Positions 11,182-20,562 are shown, numbered from the stretch's first letter. The stretch is DNA of 64,000 bases from Rhizobacter sp. Root404 (GCF_001425865.1 NZ_LMDS01000005.1:746890-810889); one strand, 5' to 3'. The notes: generated by a model not told the origin, from the sequence alone. Program-made: numbers and translations.

Positions 11182-12423
11182 TCAGGCGTACTTGCCGAGC
11201 TCCAGCTTTGCGATCGCGTTGCGGTGGACTTCGTCCGGGCCGTCGGCGAAGCGCAGCGTGCGCGCACCCGCGTAGAAGCCGGCGAGCGGGAAGTCCTCGC
11301 AGACGCCGCCGCCGCCGTGGGCCTGCATCGCCCAGTCGATCACCTGCAGCGCCATGCTCGGTGCGACGACCTTGATCATCGCGATCTCGGCCTTGGCGGT
11401 CTTGTTGCCGGCGACGTCCATGATCCACGCGGCCTTCAGCGTCAGCAGGCGCGCCATGTCGATGCGGCAGCGCGCTTCGGCGATGCGCTCGCGGGTCACG
11501 CCCTGCTCGGCCACGGTGCGGCCGAACGCGACGCGCGACGACGCGCGCTTGCACATCAGCTCCAGCGAGCGCTCGGCCAGGCCGATCAGGCGCATGCAGT
11601 GGTGGATGCGGCCCGGCCCGAGGCGGCCTTGCGCGATCTCGAAGCCGCGGCCTTCGCCGAGCAGGATGTTCGAGGCCGGCACGCGCACGTTGTCGAACGT
11701 GATCTCCATGTGGCCGTGCGGCGCGTCGTCGTAGCCGAACACCGACAGCGGGCGCAGCACCTTGATGCCGGGCGTGTTGGCCGGCACCAGGATCATCGAC
11801 TGCTGGGCGTGACGCGGTGCCTCGAAATCGGTCTTGCCCATGAAGATGTAGATCTGGCAGCGCGGGTCGCCGGCGCCGCTGATCCACCACTTGCGGCCGT
11901 TGATGACGTAGTCGTCGCCCTGGCGCTCGATCTTCGACGCGATGTTGGTCGCGTCGCTCGATGCGACCGCCGGTTCGGTCATCGCGAATGCGCTGCGGAT
12001 CTTGCCGTCCAGCAACGGCTCCAGCCACTGCTTCTTGTGCTCTTCCTTGCCGTAACGCTCGATCGTCTCCATGTTGCCGGTGTCGGGCGCCGAGCAGTTG
12101 AAGACCTCGCTCGACCACGGCACGCGGCCCATGATCTCGGCCAGCGGCGCGTAGTCGCTGTTGGACAGGCCGAAGTCGCGGCCGTTGTGGGCGGAGCCTT
12201 CGCCGCCGGCGGTCGGCGGCAGGAACAGGTTCCACAGGCCGATCGCGCGCGCCTTGGGTTTCAGGTCCTCGATCGTCTGCAGCGGCGTCCAGCGCTTGCC
12301 GGCCGCGGTGTTCGCGGCGATCTCGGCCTCGTACTTCGATTCGGCCGGATAGATGTAGTCGTCCATGAACTTGAGCAGTTTGGTCTGCAGTTCCACGGCG
12401 CGGGGTGAGTAGGCGAAATCCAT
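11182..12423 (-). CDS. Acyl-CoA dehydrogenase, ACAD10/11-like
   Basis: 413 residues, the full length for the ACAD fold: N-terminal helical domain, middle beta domain with the FAD/substrate segment AFAMTEPAVASSDATNI and KWWISGAGD, and a C-terminal four-helix domain (RLGPGRIHHCMRLIG, MQAHGGGGVCEDFPLA). The sequence is close to the ACAD10/11 subgroup. In this subgroup, and in the Pseudomonas lva pathway, the enzyme works with an APH-type kinase on 4-hydroxyacyl-CoAs. Such a kinase lies immediately upstream (27-nt gap). Acts in the cytosol with FAD; exact substrate unknown. Confidence 0.9.
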   Translation of the reverse strand: MDFAYSPRAVELQTKLLKFMDDYIYPAESKYEAEIAANTAAGKRWTPLQTIEDLKPKARAIGLWNLFLPPTAGGEGSAHNGRDFGLSNSDYAPLAEIMGRVPWSSEVFNCSAPDTGNMETIERYGKEEHKKQWLEPLLDGKIRSAFAMTEPAVASSDATNIASKIERQGDDYVINGRKWWISGAGDPRCQIYIFMGKTDFEAPRHAQQSMILVPANTPGIKVLRPLSVFGYDDAPHGHMEITFDNVRVPASNILLGEGRGFEIAQGRLGPGRIHHCMRLIGLAERSLELMCKRASSRVAFGRTVAEQGVTRERIAEARCRIDMARLLTLKAAWIMDVAGNKTAKAEIAMIKVVAPSMALQVIDWAMQAHGGGGVCEDFPLAGFYAGARTLRFADGPDEVHRNAIAKLELGKYA

Positions 12424-12450
12424 CTTGGTGTCTCCTCGGGTGTTTGGGTA

Positions 12451-13527
12451 TCAGGCACGCTGGGCCAGCGCCCAACCCATTTCTGCGAGCGGTCTCGCAC
12501 CGGCGCCAGCTTGCCTTGCTTGCGCGCTCGACGCTGTCCCCATCTCGACACGTTTCGCAATTCCTTGCAGGATGCCGGCGAGGCGGAACATGTTGTAGGC
12601 GAGGTAGAAGTTCCAGTCCGCCATCACGGCGTCCGGGTCGGCGCGCCCGGTGCGCTCGCAGTAGCGGCGCACGTAGCGCTTCTCGTCGGGAATGCCGAGC
12701 GCCTCCAGGTCGAGCCCGCCGAGACCGCGGAACTGCCCGGGCTGGATGTGCCAAGACATGCAGTGGTAGCTGAAGTCGGCGAGCGGATGGCCGATGGTCG
12801 ACAGCTCCCAGTCGAGCACCGCGATCGCGCGCGGCTCGGTCGGGTGGAACATCACGTTGTCGAGCCGGTAGTCGCCGTGCACGACGGAGACCTGCGTCTC
12901 GTCGCGCGCGCTGGCCGGAATGTGCGCGGGCAGCCATTCGATCAGCGCGTCCATCGCCGGGATCGGCTGCGTGATCGACGCCAGGTACTGCTTGGTCCAG
13001 CGGCCGATTTGGCGCTCGAAGTAGTTGCCGGGCTTGCCGTAGTTCGCGAGGCCGACCTTCGCGACATCGACCTTGTGCAGCGCCGCGATCACGCGGTTCA
13101 TCTCGTCGTAGTAGGCAGCCCGGTCGGCCTTCTCGATGCCGGGCAGCGACTGCTCCCACAGCACGCGGCCGGGCATGAACTGCATGACGTAGAAGGCGCG
13201 GCCGATCACCGATTCGTCCTCGCACAGCAGGTGCATCTTCGGCACCGGCACGTCGCTGCCCTGCAACGCGCTCATCACGGTGAATTCGCGGTCGATCGCA
13301 TGGGCGGAGGCCAGCAGCTTGTCGGCCGGGCCCGGCTTGGAGCGCATCACGTAGGACGCGCCCGGCGTGATCAGCTTGTAGGTCGGGTTGGACTGCCCGC
13401 CCTTGAACTGTTCGACCGTCAGCGGGCCGTCGAAGCCCGTCAGGTTCGCCGCCAAAAACGACTGCAGCGCGCCGACGTCGAAGGCGTGCGATTCGGCGAC
13501 GGGCTTGGTCCCGGTGTTGGCTTCCAT
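12451..13527 (-). CDS. APH-family phosphotransferase (ACAD10/11 kinase domain-like)
   Basis: 358 residues with the aminoglycoside-phosphotransferase/choline-kinase fold. Visible motifs: GGQSNPTYKL (nucleotide loop), VMRSKP (ATP-binding Lys region), SVVHGDYRLDNVMFHP (catalytic HGDxxxxN) and AVLDWELSTIGHPLADF (metal-binding DxE). This close sequence type is fused or paired with acyl-CoA dehydrogenase in ACAD10/11 and in LvaA/LvaC, where it phosphorylates the 4-hydroxyl of hydroxyacyl-CoA. Pairing with the downstream dehydrogenase supports the same role here. It is not an antibiotic-resistance gene. Confidence 0.9.
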   Translation of the reverse strand: MEANTGTKPVAESHAFDVGALQSFLAANLTGFDGPLTVEQFKGGQSNPTYKLITPGASYVMRSKPGPADKLLASAHAIDREFTVMSALQGSDVPVPKMHLLCEDESVIGRAFYVMQFMPGRVLWEQSLPGIEKADRAAYYDEMNRVIAALHKVDVAKVGLANYGKPGNYFERQIGRWTKQYLASITQPIPAMDALIEWLPAHIPASARDETQVSVVHGDYRLDNVMFHPTEPRAIAVLDWELSTIGHPLADFSYHCMSWHIQPGQFRGLGGLDLEALGIPDEKRYVRRYCERTGRADPDAVMADWNFYLAYNMFRLAGILQGIAKRVEMGTASSAQARQAGAGARPLAEMGWALAQRA

Positions 13528-13580
13528 GGCGTCAATTCGTATGAAGAACTATCGGTAAACCGACGCGACGCGCCGGTTCG

Positions 13581-14285
13581 CTATTTGCTCGAGATCGCGA
13601 GCAGCTTTTCCTTGGACAGCACCACCAGACGGGTCGGTTCGATCCGCACCGCGCCGTCGCGCTCGAAGCCCTTCAACTCCTGGTTGACGCGCTGGCGCGA
13701 GGCGCCGAGCAGCTGCGCCAGATCTTCTTGCGCGAGCTGCAGGCCGATCCGGATCTCCTCGCCCTGCGCGATGCCATAACTGCGCGCCAGCAGCAGGATC
13801 TGCTTGGCCAGGCGCGAGGCCAGCGGGCGGGTGTTGAGGTCTTCCACCGCATCGAACATCAGCCGCAGGCGACGGCAGTTCAGGCGCAGCAGCGCCTCGT
13901 ACAACTCGGTGTGCTGGGACAGCAGTTCCTTGAAGTCGGCCTTGCGCACGACCAGCAGCGTGGTCTCGCCATGCGCGTTGGAGTCGTGGGTGCGAGGCAG
14001 CCCGTCGAACAGCGAGATGTCGCCGAACCAGGTGCCGGGCTCGACATAGGTCAGCGTCACCTGCTTGCCGGACAGCGACACCGAGCTGACACGCACCGCG
14101 CCCTTGGCGACGCCGCACCATTCTTCGGCCGGGCCGCCGCGCGCCGAGAGCATCGCGCCGTCCTGCAAACGCCTGACCACCGCGCGCGACAGGATCGCGT
14201 TGCGCAAGGGCTGGGAGAGTTTGGAGAACCAAGAGCCGGCGTCTATGTTGGAGCGTTCGGCGATTGTAAGAACCGGGGTATTCAT
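13581..14285 (-). CDS. Crp/Fnr-family transcriptional regulator
   Basis: 234 residues: an N-terminal cyclic-nucleotide-binding-like beta-roll (~residues 20-140, with VEPGTWFGDISLFDGLPR in the place of the cNMP phosphate cassette), a dimer helix, and a C-terminal winged helix (QEDLAQLLGASRQRVNQELKGFERDG). The four Fnr cysteines for an Fe-S cluster are absent, and whether it binds a nucleotide is unknown. It is upstream of the kinase/dehydrogenase pair on the same strand with a 53-nt gap, so it may control or be co-transcribed with them. Confidence 0.85.
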   Translation of the reverse strand: MNTPVLTIAERSNIDAGSWFSKLSQPLRNAILSRAVVRRLQDGAMLSARGGPAEEWCGVAKGAVRVSSVSLSGKQVTLTYVEPGTWFGDISLFDGLPRTHDSNAHGETTLLVVRKADFKELLSQHTELYEALLRLNCRRLRLMFDAVEDLNTRPLASRLAKQILLLARSYGIAQGEEIRIGLQLAQEDLAQLLGASRQRVNQELKGFERDGAVRIEPTRLVVLSKEKLLAISSK

Positions 14286-14393
14286 GAGTGAGTCGCTGAT
14301 GTGACAGCATCATGCCGCCGCGCCGGCCTATTGTGTATGACGCTTGAAAGACGCTCGGGCGGCCCTTGAACCGCACCACACGGAGACATCGCC

Positions 14394-15173
14394 ATGAACC
14401 CGCTCACCCTCGAAATCCCCAGCCGCAAGGGCCAGGTCAGCCCCGAAGAATGGCAGACCCGCGTCGACCTCGCGGCCGCCTACCGGCTCGTCGCGATGTT
14501 CAAGTGGGACGACCTCGTCTTCACCCACATCAGCGCCCGCGTGCCGGGCCGGCACGACGAGTTCCTGATCAATCCGTACGGGCTGATGTTCGACGAGATC
14601 ACCGCGTCGAGCCTGATCAAGATCGACGCGCAAGGCAACAAACTCGACGAATCGCCGTACGACGTGAACCCCGCCGGCTTCACGATCCACAGCGCGATTC
14701 ACGCGGCCCGCCACGATGCGCAGTGCGTGCTGCACGTGCACTCGCTGAACGGCATCGCGGTGTCGGCACAGAAGGGCGGGGTGCTGCCGATCTCGCAGCA
14801 GTCGATCTTCGTGCTGTCGAGCCTGGGCTACCACGGCTACGAGGGGGTGGCGCTGCGCGACGACGAGAAGCCGCGCCTGGTGGCCGACCTCGGCCCCGAC
14901 AACAGCTTCCTGATGCTGCGCAACCACGGGCTGCTGACGCTCGGGGCGACGATCCCGGACGCGTTCCTGAACATGTACCTGTTCGAGACGGTCTGCACCA
15001 TCCAGGTCCGCGCGCAGGCCGGCGGCGGCGAGCTGATCCCGGTGGACCCGCGCATCATCGCCGGCGCCCAGCAGCAGGCCAAGCAGGTGACGCGCGGCGT
15101 GGGCGGCGGCGCATTGGCGTGGCCGGGCCTGCTGCGCAAGCTCGACAAGGCCGACCCGGGCTACCGAACCTGA
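14394..15173 (+). CDS. Class II aldolase/adducin family protein
   Basis: 259 residues. The class II aldolase fold is shown by FTHISARVPG (H45), the zinc-ligand pair HVHS (H114, H116) and LRNHGLL (H178). Family members cleave or epimerise sugar phosphates such as fuculose- or ribulose-phosphate. This longer subgroup with the VARL-like N-terminus is common in Burkholderiales without a proven substrate. It is divergent from the Crp-type gene and convergent with the enoyl-CoA hydratase gene, with the stops 1 nt apart. Confidence 0.87.
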   Translation: MNPLTLEIPSRKGQVSPEEWQTRVDLAAAYRLVAMFKWDDLVFTHISARVPGRHDEFLINPYGLMFDEITASSLIKIDAQGNKLDESPYDVNPAGFTIHSAIHAARHDAQCVLHVHSLNGIAVSAQKGGVLPISQQSIFVLSSLGYHGYEGVALRDDEKPRLVADLGPDNSFLMLRNHGLLTLGATIPDAFLNMYLFETVCTIQVRAQAGGGELIPVDPRIIAGAQQQAKQVTRGVGGGALAWPGLLRKLDKADPGYRT

Positions 15174-15174
15174 A

Positions 15175-15954
15175 CTAGCCGAATTTCGGCGCGCGCTTCT
15201 CGAGGAACGCGTTCAGGCCTTCCGCGCCGTTGGCGTGGAACAGGTTCTCGACGAAGTGGTCGCGCTCGGCGTCCAGTTGCTGAGCCAGCGTCCGGCCACC
15301 GGCCTCGCGCGACAGCGCCTTGCCGCTGGCGAGTGCGTTCGGCGCCATCGCGGCGAGGCGTTCGGCCAGGCGCAGCGCGGTGTCGATCGCGCGGCCTTTG
15401 TCCACCACCGCGCTGACGAGCCCGCTGGCCTGCAGCTGTTGCGCCGTCACCGGCTCGCCGAGCCAGATCATCTGCTGCACCTGGGCCCGCGGCAGCGCCT
15501 GCAGCAGCTGCCACGTCGCGCCGCCGTCGGGCGACAGGCCGATGCGGCCGTAGGACAGGATGAAGCGCGCGTCGTCGGCCGCGACGATCAGGTCGCAGGC
15601 CAGCGCGAGCGAGAAGCCGGCACCGGCGGCCGCGCCTTCGACCGCCGCGATCACGGGCTTGGGGCACGCACCGAGGGTCTCGACGAGCTGATGCAAGTGC
15701 TCGAGCATCCGCACCTGGGCCGGCGGGCCACTGCGCCGGCGTTCGAGCAGGCCCTGCAGGTTGCCGCCGGCGCAGAAATGACCGCCGTCGCCGCACAGGA
15801 CGACCGCCCGGATCTCGGCATCCGATTCGGCGCGGTTCAGCGCCTCGATGGCCGCGGCGATGACCTCGTGCGACAGCGTATTGCGCGTGGCCGGGTCGCT
15901 GAGCGTCAACACCAGGGTGGGGCCGCGCTGATCGGAGAGGAGGGTGGCTGTCAT
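15175..15954 (-). CDS. Enoyl-CoA hydratase/isomerase family protein (oxepin-CoA hydrolase alternative-type?)
   Basis: 259 residues of the crotonase fold. The two oxyanion-hole segments are HFCAGGNLQGLL and EGAAAGAGFSLALACDLIVAA. YGRIGLSPDGGATWQL covers the region that positions the catalytic acid, here GLSPDGG with Asp, as in isomerase-type members. The C-terminal FLEKRAPKF is typical. The closest remembered relatives are annotated 'oxepin-CoA hydrolase, alternative type', but no other paa genes are nearby, so the specific reaction is uncertain. Fatty- or aromatic-acyl-CoA catabolism is the safe reading. Confidence 0.85.
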   Translation of the reverse strand: MTATLLSDQRGPTLVLTLSDPATRNTLSHEVIAAAIEALNRAESDAEIRAVVLCGDGGHFCAGGNLQGLLERRRSGPPAQVRMLEHLHQLVETLGACPKPVIAAVEGAAAGAGFSLALACDLIVAADDARFILSYGRIGLSPDGGATWQLLQALPRAQVQQMIWLGEPVTAQQLQASGLVSAVVDKGRAIDTALRLAERLAAMAPNALASGKALSREAGGRTLAQQLDAERDHFVENLFHANGAEGLNAFLEKRAPKFG

Positions 15955-16090
15955 TAAGTGATCCGACCGGGGCGTTGTTGCGGAATTCTGTCACGCGTCT
16001 CTCGGGCGCCACGAGGGCGTGCAATTGTTACTTCATGCTAGAGTCCCTCGACCCCTAGACAGCCCCCACGCCCACCAACGCCGATCACGC

Positions 16091-18067
16091 ATGCGCGCAG
16101 TTCTGACCTTCACCGCGATCGGCTCCGCACTGTGGTTAGCGGCGTCCTCCGCGCAGGCCATCGGCTTCGGGCGCATCAGCAATCCCACCCAACTGGGCCA
16201 GCCGCTGAATTTCAGCGCGGTCGTCCGGCTCGAGCCCGATGAGGCGCTGCCGGCGGAGTGCGTTTCGGCCGAGGTTCAATCCGGCGACAACCGGCTCGCG
16301 CAGGGACAGGTCCGCGTCAGCGTCGACGGGCCGCTCGAGGCCGGCGAGCGCACCGTTCGCATCACGACGAGCGCGCTGATCGACGAGCCGGTCGTCACGG
16401 TCAGCGTGACCGTCGGCTGTCAGGCCAAGGTGACGCGGCGGTTCGTCGCGTTCGTCGACCCGCCGCTGATCAACGCGCCGCAGACCGCGTTCACGGAGCC
16501 GGTGCCCCCGCGCGCCGAGCCGCAGACGTCGGCGATCGTCAATGCCGTCCCGCGCAGCACTGCGGCACCGCGTCCGCGCAGCGCGGACGACACGCCGCGC
16601 GACGGCGCGACGCCGCGCAGCCGTCCGCGTCCGTCCGCGCCGGTGACCGTGAGTCGCGCCGCGCGCGACGGCGTCACGGCGCAGCCGGCCAAGCCGCGCA
16701 GCAGCACCGCCGCGGCGCGCCAGCCGAACACGACGGCACGGGCGACGACCACCGGGCCGCGCCTGCAGCTCGAAACGGCGGCGCCGGTCATCGCGCGCGC
16801 CGCGTCCGCACCCCCGGTACCGGCGCCCGTGGCGACCGCGCTCGCCGCGGCAGCCAGCGCGGCGAGCGCACCGGCGGCGGACGCCGCGTCCGCCGCGAAG
16901 GCGGAGTCGCCGCTCGAACAGCTCGCCGCCGAGCGCCAGCGCATCCAGGCGCTGGAAGACAGCATGGCCAAGCTGGCCAAGAACTCGCAGGCCACTCAGG
17001 CCTCGCTGCTCGCGTTGCAGGCACGCCTGCAGGACGCCGAGTCCGAACGCTTCGCCAACCCGCTGGTGTACCTGCTCGCCGGCCTGGTGGCGCTGATGGC
17101 CTTGCTGGTGGCGCTGCTGTTCTGGCGCCAGACGCGCGGCACGCGGTCGGCGCAGTGGTGGTCCGGCCCGGTGCCGACGCCTGCGCCATCCGATGCGCCG
17201 TTGACGGTGGCGCCCGCGGCTGCGGTGCCGGTGCCCGTCCCGTCGATCGCGCCCGAATCGGCCGCGGCGCCGCTGGCGACGGACGACGTGTTCGAGGTGC
17301 CGACCTTCCCGCACGAAGAGGAACCGCCGCTGGCGGCAGCCGTCGCGCCGCCGCGCGAATTGTCGGTCGAGGAGCTGATGGACCTCGAGCAGCAGGCCGA
17401 GTTCTTCGTCGTGCTCGGCCAGGACGATGCCGCGATCGAGCTGCTGATGAGCCACGTGCGCACCGATGGCGGCAACAGCCCGCTGCCGTACCTGAAGCTG
17501 CTGGAAATCCACCGCCGCCTCGGCGACGCGGCGGCGTACGAACGCATCCGCGAACGCTTCAACCGCCGCTTCAACGCCTACGCGCCCGACTTCGAGGTCG
17601 ATCCGCAGGAAGGCCGCTCGCTGGTCGACTACCCGGAGACGATCGAGCGGTTGCAGTCGCTCTGGTCGGCGCCGACCCGCGTGATGCAGACGCTGGACGC
17701 CTCGCTGTTGAGTCGCAACAAGGGCGACGCCACCTTCGATTTGCCGGCCTACCGCGAACTGCTGTTCCTGTACGCGGTGGCGCGTGACCTGGCCGAGAGC
17801 GTCGGCGTGCCGCCGAGCACCGGTGTCGACCTGCTGCTGCCGCTCGACGACTCGGCGGAGGAGCCGGTGTCGCGCCTGAGCGCGACGTCGGGCTCGTCGG
17901 CTTCGGAGTACGCCGACACGGCAACGCTGCCGGTCGATCTGAACCTGGCGTCGAACCAGGCCGCCACGGCGTCGGAACCCGGGCGCGGCGACGCCGCGAG
18001 GCCCGGCTTCATCGACTTTCACCTCGATCTGCCGAACGAGCCGACGCCCGACGACAAAGCGCGCTGA
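16091..18067 (+). CDS. FimV/HubP-like polar assembly protein
   Basis: 658 residues from ATG 16091, which places a signal peptide at residues 1-~22 (SSAQAIGFG); the frame is open upstream to 16019. An N-terminal beta domain with a Cys pair is followed by a long Ala/Pro/Arg-rich low-complexity stretch (~140-290). Next come a coiled coil (LEQLAAERQRIQALEDSMAKL), one membrane helix (~321-344) and an acidic cytoplasmic C-terminal region with helical-repeat character. This layout is that of FimV/HubP proteins, which organise the pole, type IV pili and chemotaxis arrays. The LysM domain and the usual truA neighbour are not visible, so 'FimV-like' is used. Confidence 0.7.
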   Translation: MRAVLTFTAIGSALWLAASSAQAIGFGRISNPTQLGQPLNFSAVVRLEPDEALPAECVSAEVQSGDNRLAQGQVRVSVDGPLEAGERTVRITTSALIDEPVVTVSVTVGCQAKVTRRFVAFVDPPLINAPQTAFTEPVPPRAEPQTSAIVNAVPRSTAAPRPRSADDTPRDGATPRSRPRPSAPVTVSRAARDGVTAQPAKPRSSTAAARQPNTTARATTTGPRLQLETAAPVIARAASAPPVPAPVATALAAAASAASAPAADAASAAKAESPLEQLAAERQRIQALEDSMAKLAKNSQATQASLLALQARLQDAESERFANPLVYLLAGLVALMALLVALLFWRQTRGTRSAQWWSGPVPTPAPSDAPLTVAPAAAVPVPVPSIAPESAAAPLATDDVFEVPTFPHEEEPPLAAAVAPPRELSVEELMDLEQQAEFFVVLGQDDAAIELLMSHVRTDGGNSPLPYLKLLEIHRRLGDAAAYERIRERFNRRFNAYAPDFEVDPQEGRSLVDYPETIERLQSLWSAPTRVMQTLDASLLSRNKGDATFDLPAYRELLFLYAVARDLAESVGVPPSTGVDLLLPLDDSAEEPVSRLSATSGSSASEYADTATLPVDLNLASNQAATASEPGRGDAARPGFIDFHLDLPNEPTPDDKAR

Positions 18068-18068
18068 G

Positions 18069-19217
18069 TCAGAGCTTGGCCAGCCGCGTCAGCGCGAGCT
18101 GCAGCGTCTCGTCCTTCTTCGCGAAGCAGAAGCGTGCGATCCGCTGTTCGAACCCGCCCTTATAGAAGGCCGCGAGCGGGATCGCCGCGACGCCGACCTC
18201 GGTGGTCAACCAGCGGCAGAAGTCGGCTTCCGGGAGTTCGCTCACGGCCGAGTAATCGACGCACTGGAAGAAGCTGCCGGTACTCGGCATCACGCGCAGG
18301 CGCGTTGCGGCCAGGCCGGCGCGGAACAGGTCGCGCTTGCGCTGGTAGAACGCCGGCAGCGCGAGGTGGCGCGACGCGTCCGCCATGTAGCTCGCCAGCC
18401 CGTGCTGCACCGGCGTGTTGACGGTGAACACGTTGAACTGGTGCACCTTGCGGAACTCGGCCATCAGCGGCACCGGCGCAGCCACGTAGCCAACCTTCCA
18501 GCCGGTCACGTGGTAGGTCTTGCCGAAGCTCGAGACCACGAAGCTGCGCTCGGCGAGTTCCGGAAAGCGGGCGACGCTCTGGTGCAGTTCGCCGTCGTAG
18601 ACCATGTGCTCGTAGACCTCGTCCGCGATCACCAGGATGTCGGTGCCGCGCAGCAACTCGGCGAGCCGCGCCATGTGCGCAGCGGACCAGACGGTGGCGC
18701 TCGGGTTGTGCGGCGTGTTGACGATGATCGCGCGCGTGCGCGGCGTGATCGCGGCGGCGATGCGGCCGAAATCGGGTTCGAAGGTGCCCGGCGTCAACGG
18801 CACGTGGACCGGCGTGCCGCCGGCCAGCTCGATGTTGGGCTCGTAGCTGTCGTAGCATGGGTCGAGCACGATCACTTCGTCGCCGGGGTGCACGATCGCG
18901 AGGATGATGGTGATGATCGCCTGGGTCGCGCCGGCGGTGATCGTGATCTCGCTGCCCGGGTCGTAGTGGCGGCCGTACAGCGCGGCGATCTTGGCACTCA
19001 CGGCATCGCGCAGCGCTGGCACGCCCGCCATCGGCGGGTACTGGTTCAGGCCGCTGCGCATCGCCGCGGCGACCGCGTCGACGAGCGCCGGGTCGCAATC
19101 GAAATCCGGGAATCCCTGGCCGAGGTTGACGGCCCCGTGCTCGGTCGCGAGCGCGGACATCACGGTGAAGATCGTCGTGCCGACGTGCGGCAGGCGGCTG
19201 GTGATCGCAGGAGTCAT
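18069..19217 (-). CDS. PLP-dependent aminotransferase class I/II (YbdL-like methionine aminotransferase)
   Basis: 382 residues from ATG 19217. Fold-type I aminotransferase with NPHNPS-like motif (NTPHNPSATVW), the PLP-binding D-x-x-Y region (IADEVYEHMVYDG) and Schiff-base lysine K233 in SSFGKTYHVTGWKVGY. The N-terminal AVNLGQGFPDFDCDPAL and the overall sequence resemble E. coli YbdL, which transaminates methionine and some aromatic residues to 2-oxo acids. The CysB-type regulator gene upstream is consistent with a sulfur amino acid link. Convergent with the FimV-like gene, one base between stops. Confidence 0.85.
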   Translation of the reverse strand: MTPAITSRLPHVGTTIFTVMSALATEHGAVNLGQGFPDFDCDPALVDAVAAAMRSGLNQYPPMAGVPALRDAVSAKIAALYGRHYDPGSEITITAGATQAIITIILAIVHPGDEVIVLDPCYDSYEPNIELAGGTPVHVPLTPGTFEPDFGRIAAAITPRTRAIIVNTPHNPSATVWSAAHMARLAELLRGTDILVIADEVYEHMVYDGELHQSVARFPELAERSFVVSSFGKTYHVTGWKVGYVAAPVPLMAEFRKVHQFNVFTVNTPVQHGLASYMADASRHLALPAFYQRKRDLFRAGLAATRLRVMPSTGSFFQCVDYSAVSELPEADFCRWLTTEVGVAAIPLAAFYKGGFEQRIARFCFAKKDETLQLALTRLAKL

Positions 19218-19234
19218 GTCGGAGTGGAGGGGAG

Positions 19235-20179
19235 TCAGAGTTGGTAGTCGTCGCCACCGCCGGCCATCGCGCCGTCGATCAGCTTGCGGTTCAGTCGATC
19301 GGACAGCATCTCGGCGAACGCGTAAACGAAGTTGCGCAGGTAGGCGCCGCGCTTGAACGCGATCCGCGTGACGTTGTTGCCGAACAGGTGACCGACCGGT
19401 CGCGCGACCAGGTCGCCGCCCGGTGGGTCGTCGCGCACCGCGATCTCGGCGACGATGCCGACGCCCAGGCCGACCCGCACATAGGTCTTGATGACGTCGG
19501 CGTCGATGGCCTCGAGCACGATGTTGGGCTTGAGATTGCGTGCCGCGAAGGCCTGGTCGACGCGGGTGCGGCCGCTGAACGACGGGTGGTACGAGACCAG
19601 CGGCAGCAACGCCAGGTCTTCCAGCGAGATCCGCTCGACCTGCGACAGCGGATGCCCCGCCGGCATCACGACCGCGTGCCGCCATTCGTAGCAGGGCAGC
19701 GTGACGAGCTCGGGCACATCGGCCAGTGACTCGGTGGCCACGCCGATGTCGGCGACCTCGTCGCGCACCATCCGCGCCACCTGTTCGGGCGAGCCCTGGT
19801 GGATGCTGATGTTGACCTTCGGGAAGCGCCTGCGCAGTTGCGCGACCGGCTCGGGCAGGAAGTAGCGCGCCTGGCTGTGCGTGGTGGCGATCGACAGCGT
19901 CCCGGCGTCCTGCATCGAGAACTCCTCGCCGATGCGCTTCAGGTTGCCGACCTCGCGCATGATCACCTCGATGCTCTTCAGCACCTCGCGGCCGGGCTCG
20001 GTGATGCGGCGCAGGCGCTTGCCGTGGCGCGCGAAGATGTCGACGCCGAGCTCGGCCTCGAGTTCGAGGATCGCCTTCGAGATGCCGGGCTGCGAGGTGA
20101 ACAGCGCCTTCGCGGTCTCGGTCAGGTTCAGGTCGCGGCGCGCGGCCTCCTGGACGAAGCGGAACTGGTGCAGGTTCAT
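19235..20179 (-). CDS. cysB: CysB-type LysR-family transcriptional regulator
   Basis: 314 residues. N-terminal winged HTH (TETAKALFTSQPGISKAILEL) and a CysB-type effector domain. The TTHSQARY segment (99-106) keeps the CysB ligand positions T100, S102 (Thr in E. coli) and Q103, which bind sulfate or N-acetylserine. The RAYLRNFVYAFAEML-type C-terminus is present. In Burkholderiales this family controls sulfate assimilation and organosulfur use. The neighbouring CbiX-like chelatase (siroheme for sulfite reductase) overlaps by 4 nt, supporting a sulfur context. It could equally be the paralogue Cbl/SsuR. Confidence 0.85.
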   Translation of the reverse strand: MNLHQFRFVQEAARRDLNLTETAKALFTSQPGISKAILELEAELGVDIFARHGKRLRRITEPGREVLKSIEVIMREVGNLKRIGEEFSMQDAGTLSIATTHSQARYFLPEPVAQLRRRFPKVNISIHQGSPEQVARMVRDEVADIGVATESLADVPELVTLPCYEWRHAVVMPAGHPLSQVERISLEDLALLPLVSYHPSFSGRTRVDQAFAARNLKPNIVLEAIDADVIKTYVRVGLGVGIVAEIAVRDDPPGGDLVARPVGHLFGNNVTRIAFKRGAYLRNFVYAFAEMLSDRLNRKLIDGAMAGGGDDYQL

Positions 20180-20562
20180 GGCGGTGGCGGCGGTTCGTTC
20201 GTCAAGTCGTGGGCCGCGACGGCCATCGCATCGATCACGCTGTCGATCTCGCCGATCGCGCGGCGCAGGCGCCAGTCGGTGCCGGGGCAGGCGGCGCGGA
20301 GCGCGGCGAGCAGTTCGGGCAGGTCCTTGCGCACGTGGCCGCCGGCGCCGAGGAACAGCGGCACGACGTCGACCTGCGTGCAGCTCGCGGCCGCGAGCGC
20401 GGCGCCGGCCTCCCCGAGCGTGGGCGTCATGAATTCGAGGAATCCGAGCTCGACCACCAGCGCGGCATCGCGCGCCCTCACGCGCTCGGCCACGGCGCGG
20501 AATGGGATCGCCCAGTTCGGGTCGCGCGCCCCATGCGCGAACAACAGCAGCCCGCGCTTCAT
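20176..20562 (-). CDS. CbiX/SirB-type sirohydrochlorin chelatase-like protein
   Basis: 128 residues, the size of a single-domain (short) CbiX. It starts KRGLLLFAHGARDPNWAIPF, where the HGxR/S motif supplies the metal-binding His, and has VVPLFLGAGGHVRKDLP with the second conserved His. These chelatases insert Co or Fe into sirohydrochlorin; the iron product, siroheme, is the cofactor of sulfite and nitrite reductases. It overlaps lptG by 4 nt upstream and the CysB-type gene by 4 nt downstream, so all three may share a transcript. Short CbiX proteins are thought to act as homodimers. Confidence 0.85.
   Translation of the reverse strand: MKRGLLLFAHGARDPNWAIPFRAVAERVRARDAALVVELGFLEFMTPTLGEAGAALAAASCTQVDVVPLFLGAGGHVRKDLPELLAALRAACPGTDWRLRRAIGEIDSVIDAMAVAAHDLTNEPPPPP

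Noticed and set aside
12451..13527. Aminoglycoside resistance kinase
   Set aside because: The APH fold is shared, but sequence type and pairing with an acyl-CoA dehydrogenase place it with ACAD10/11-like kinases.
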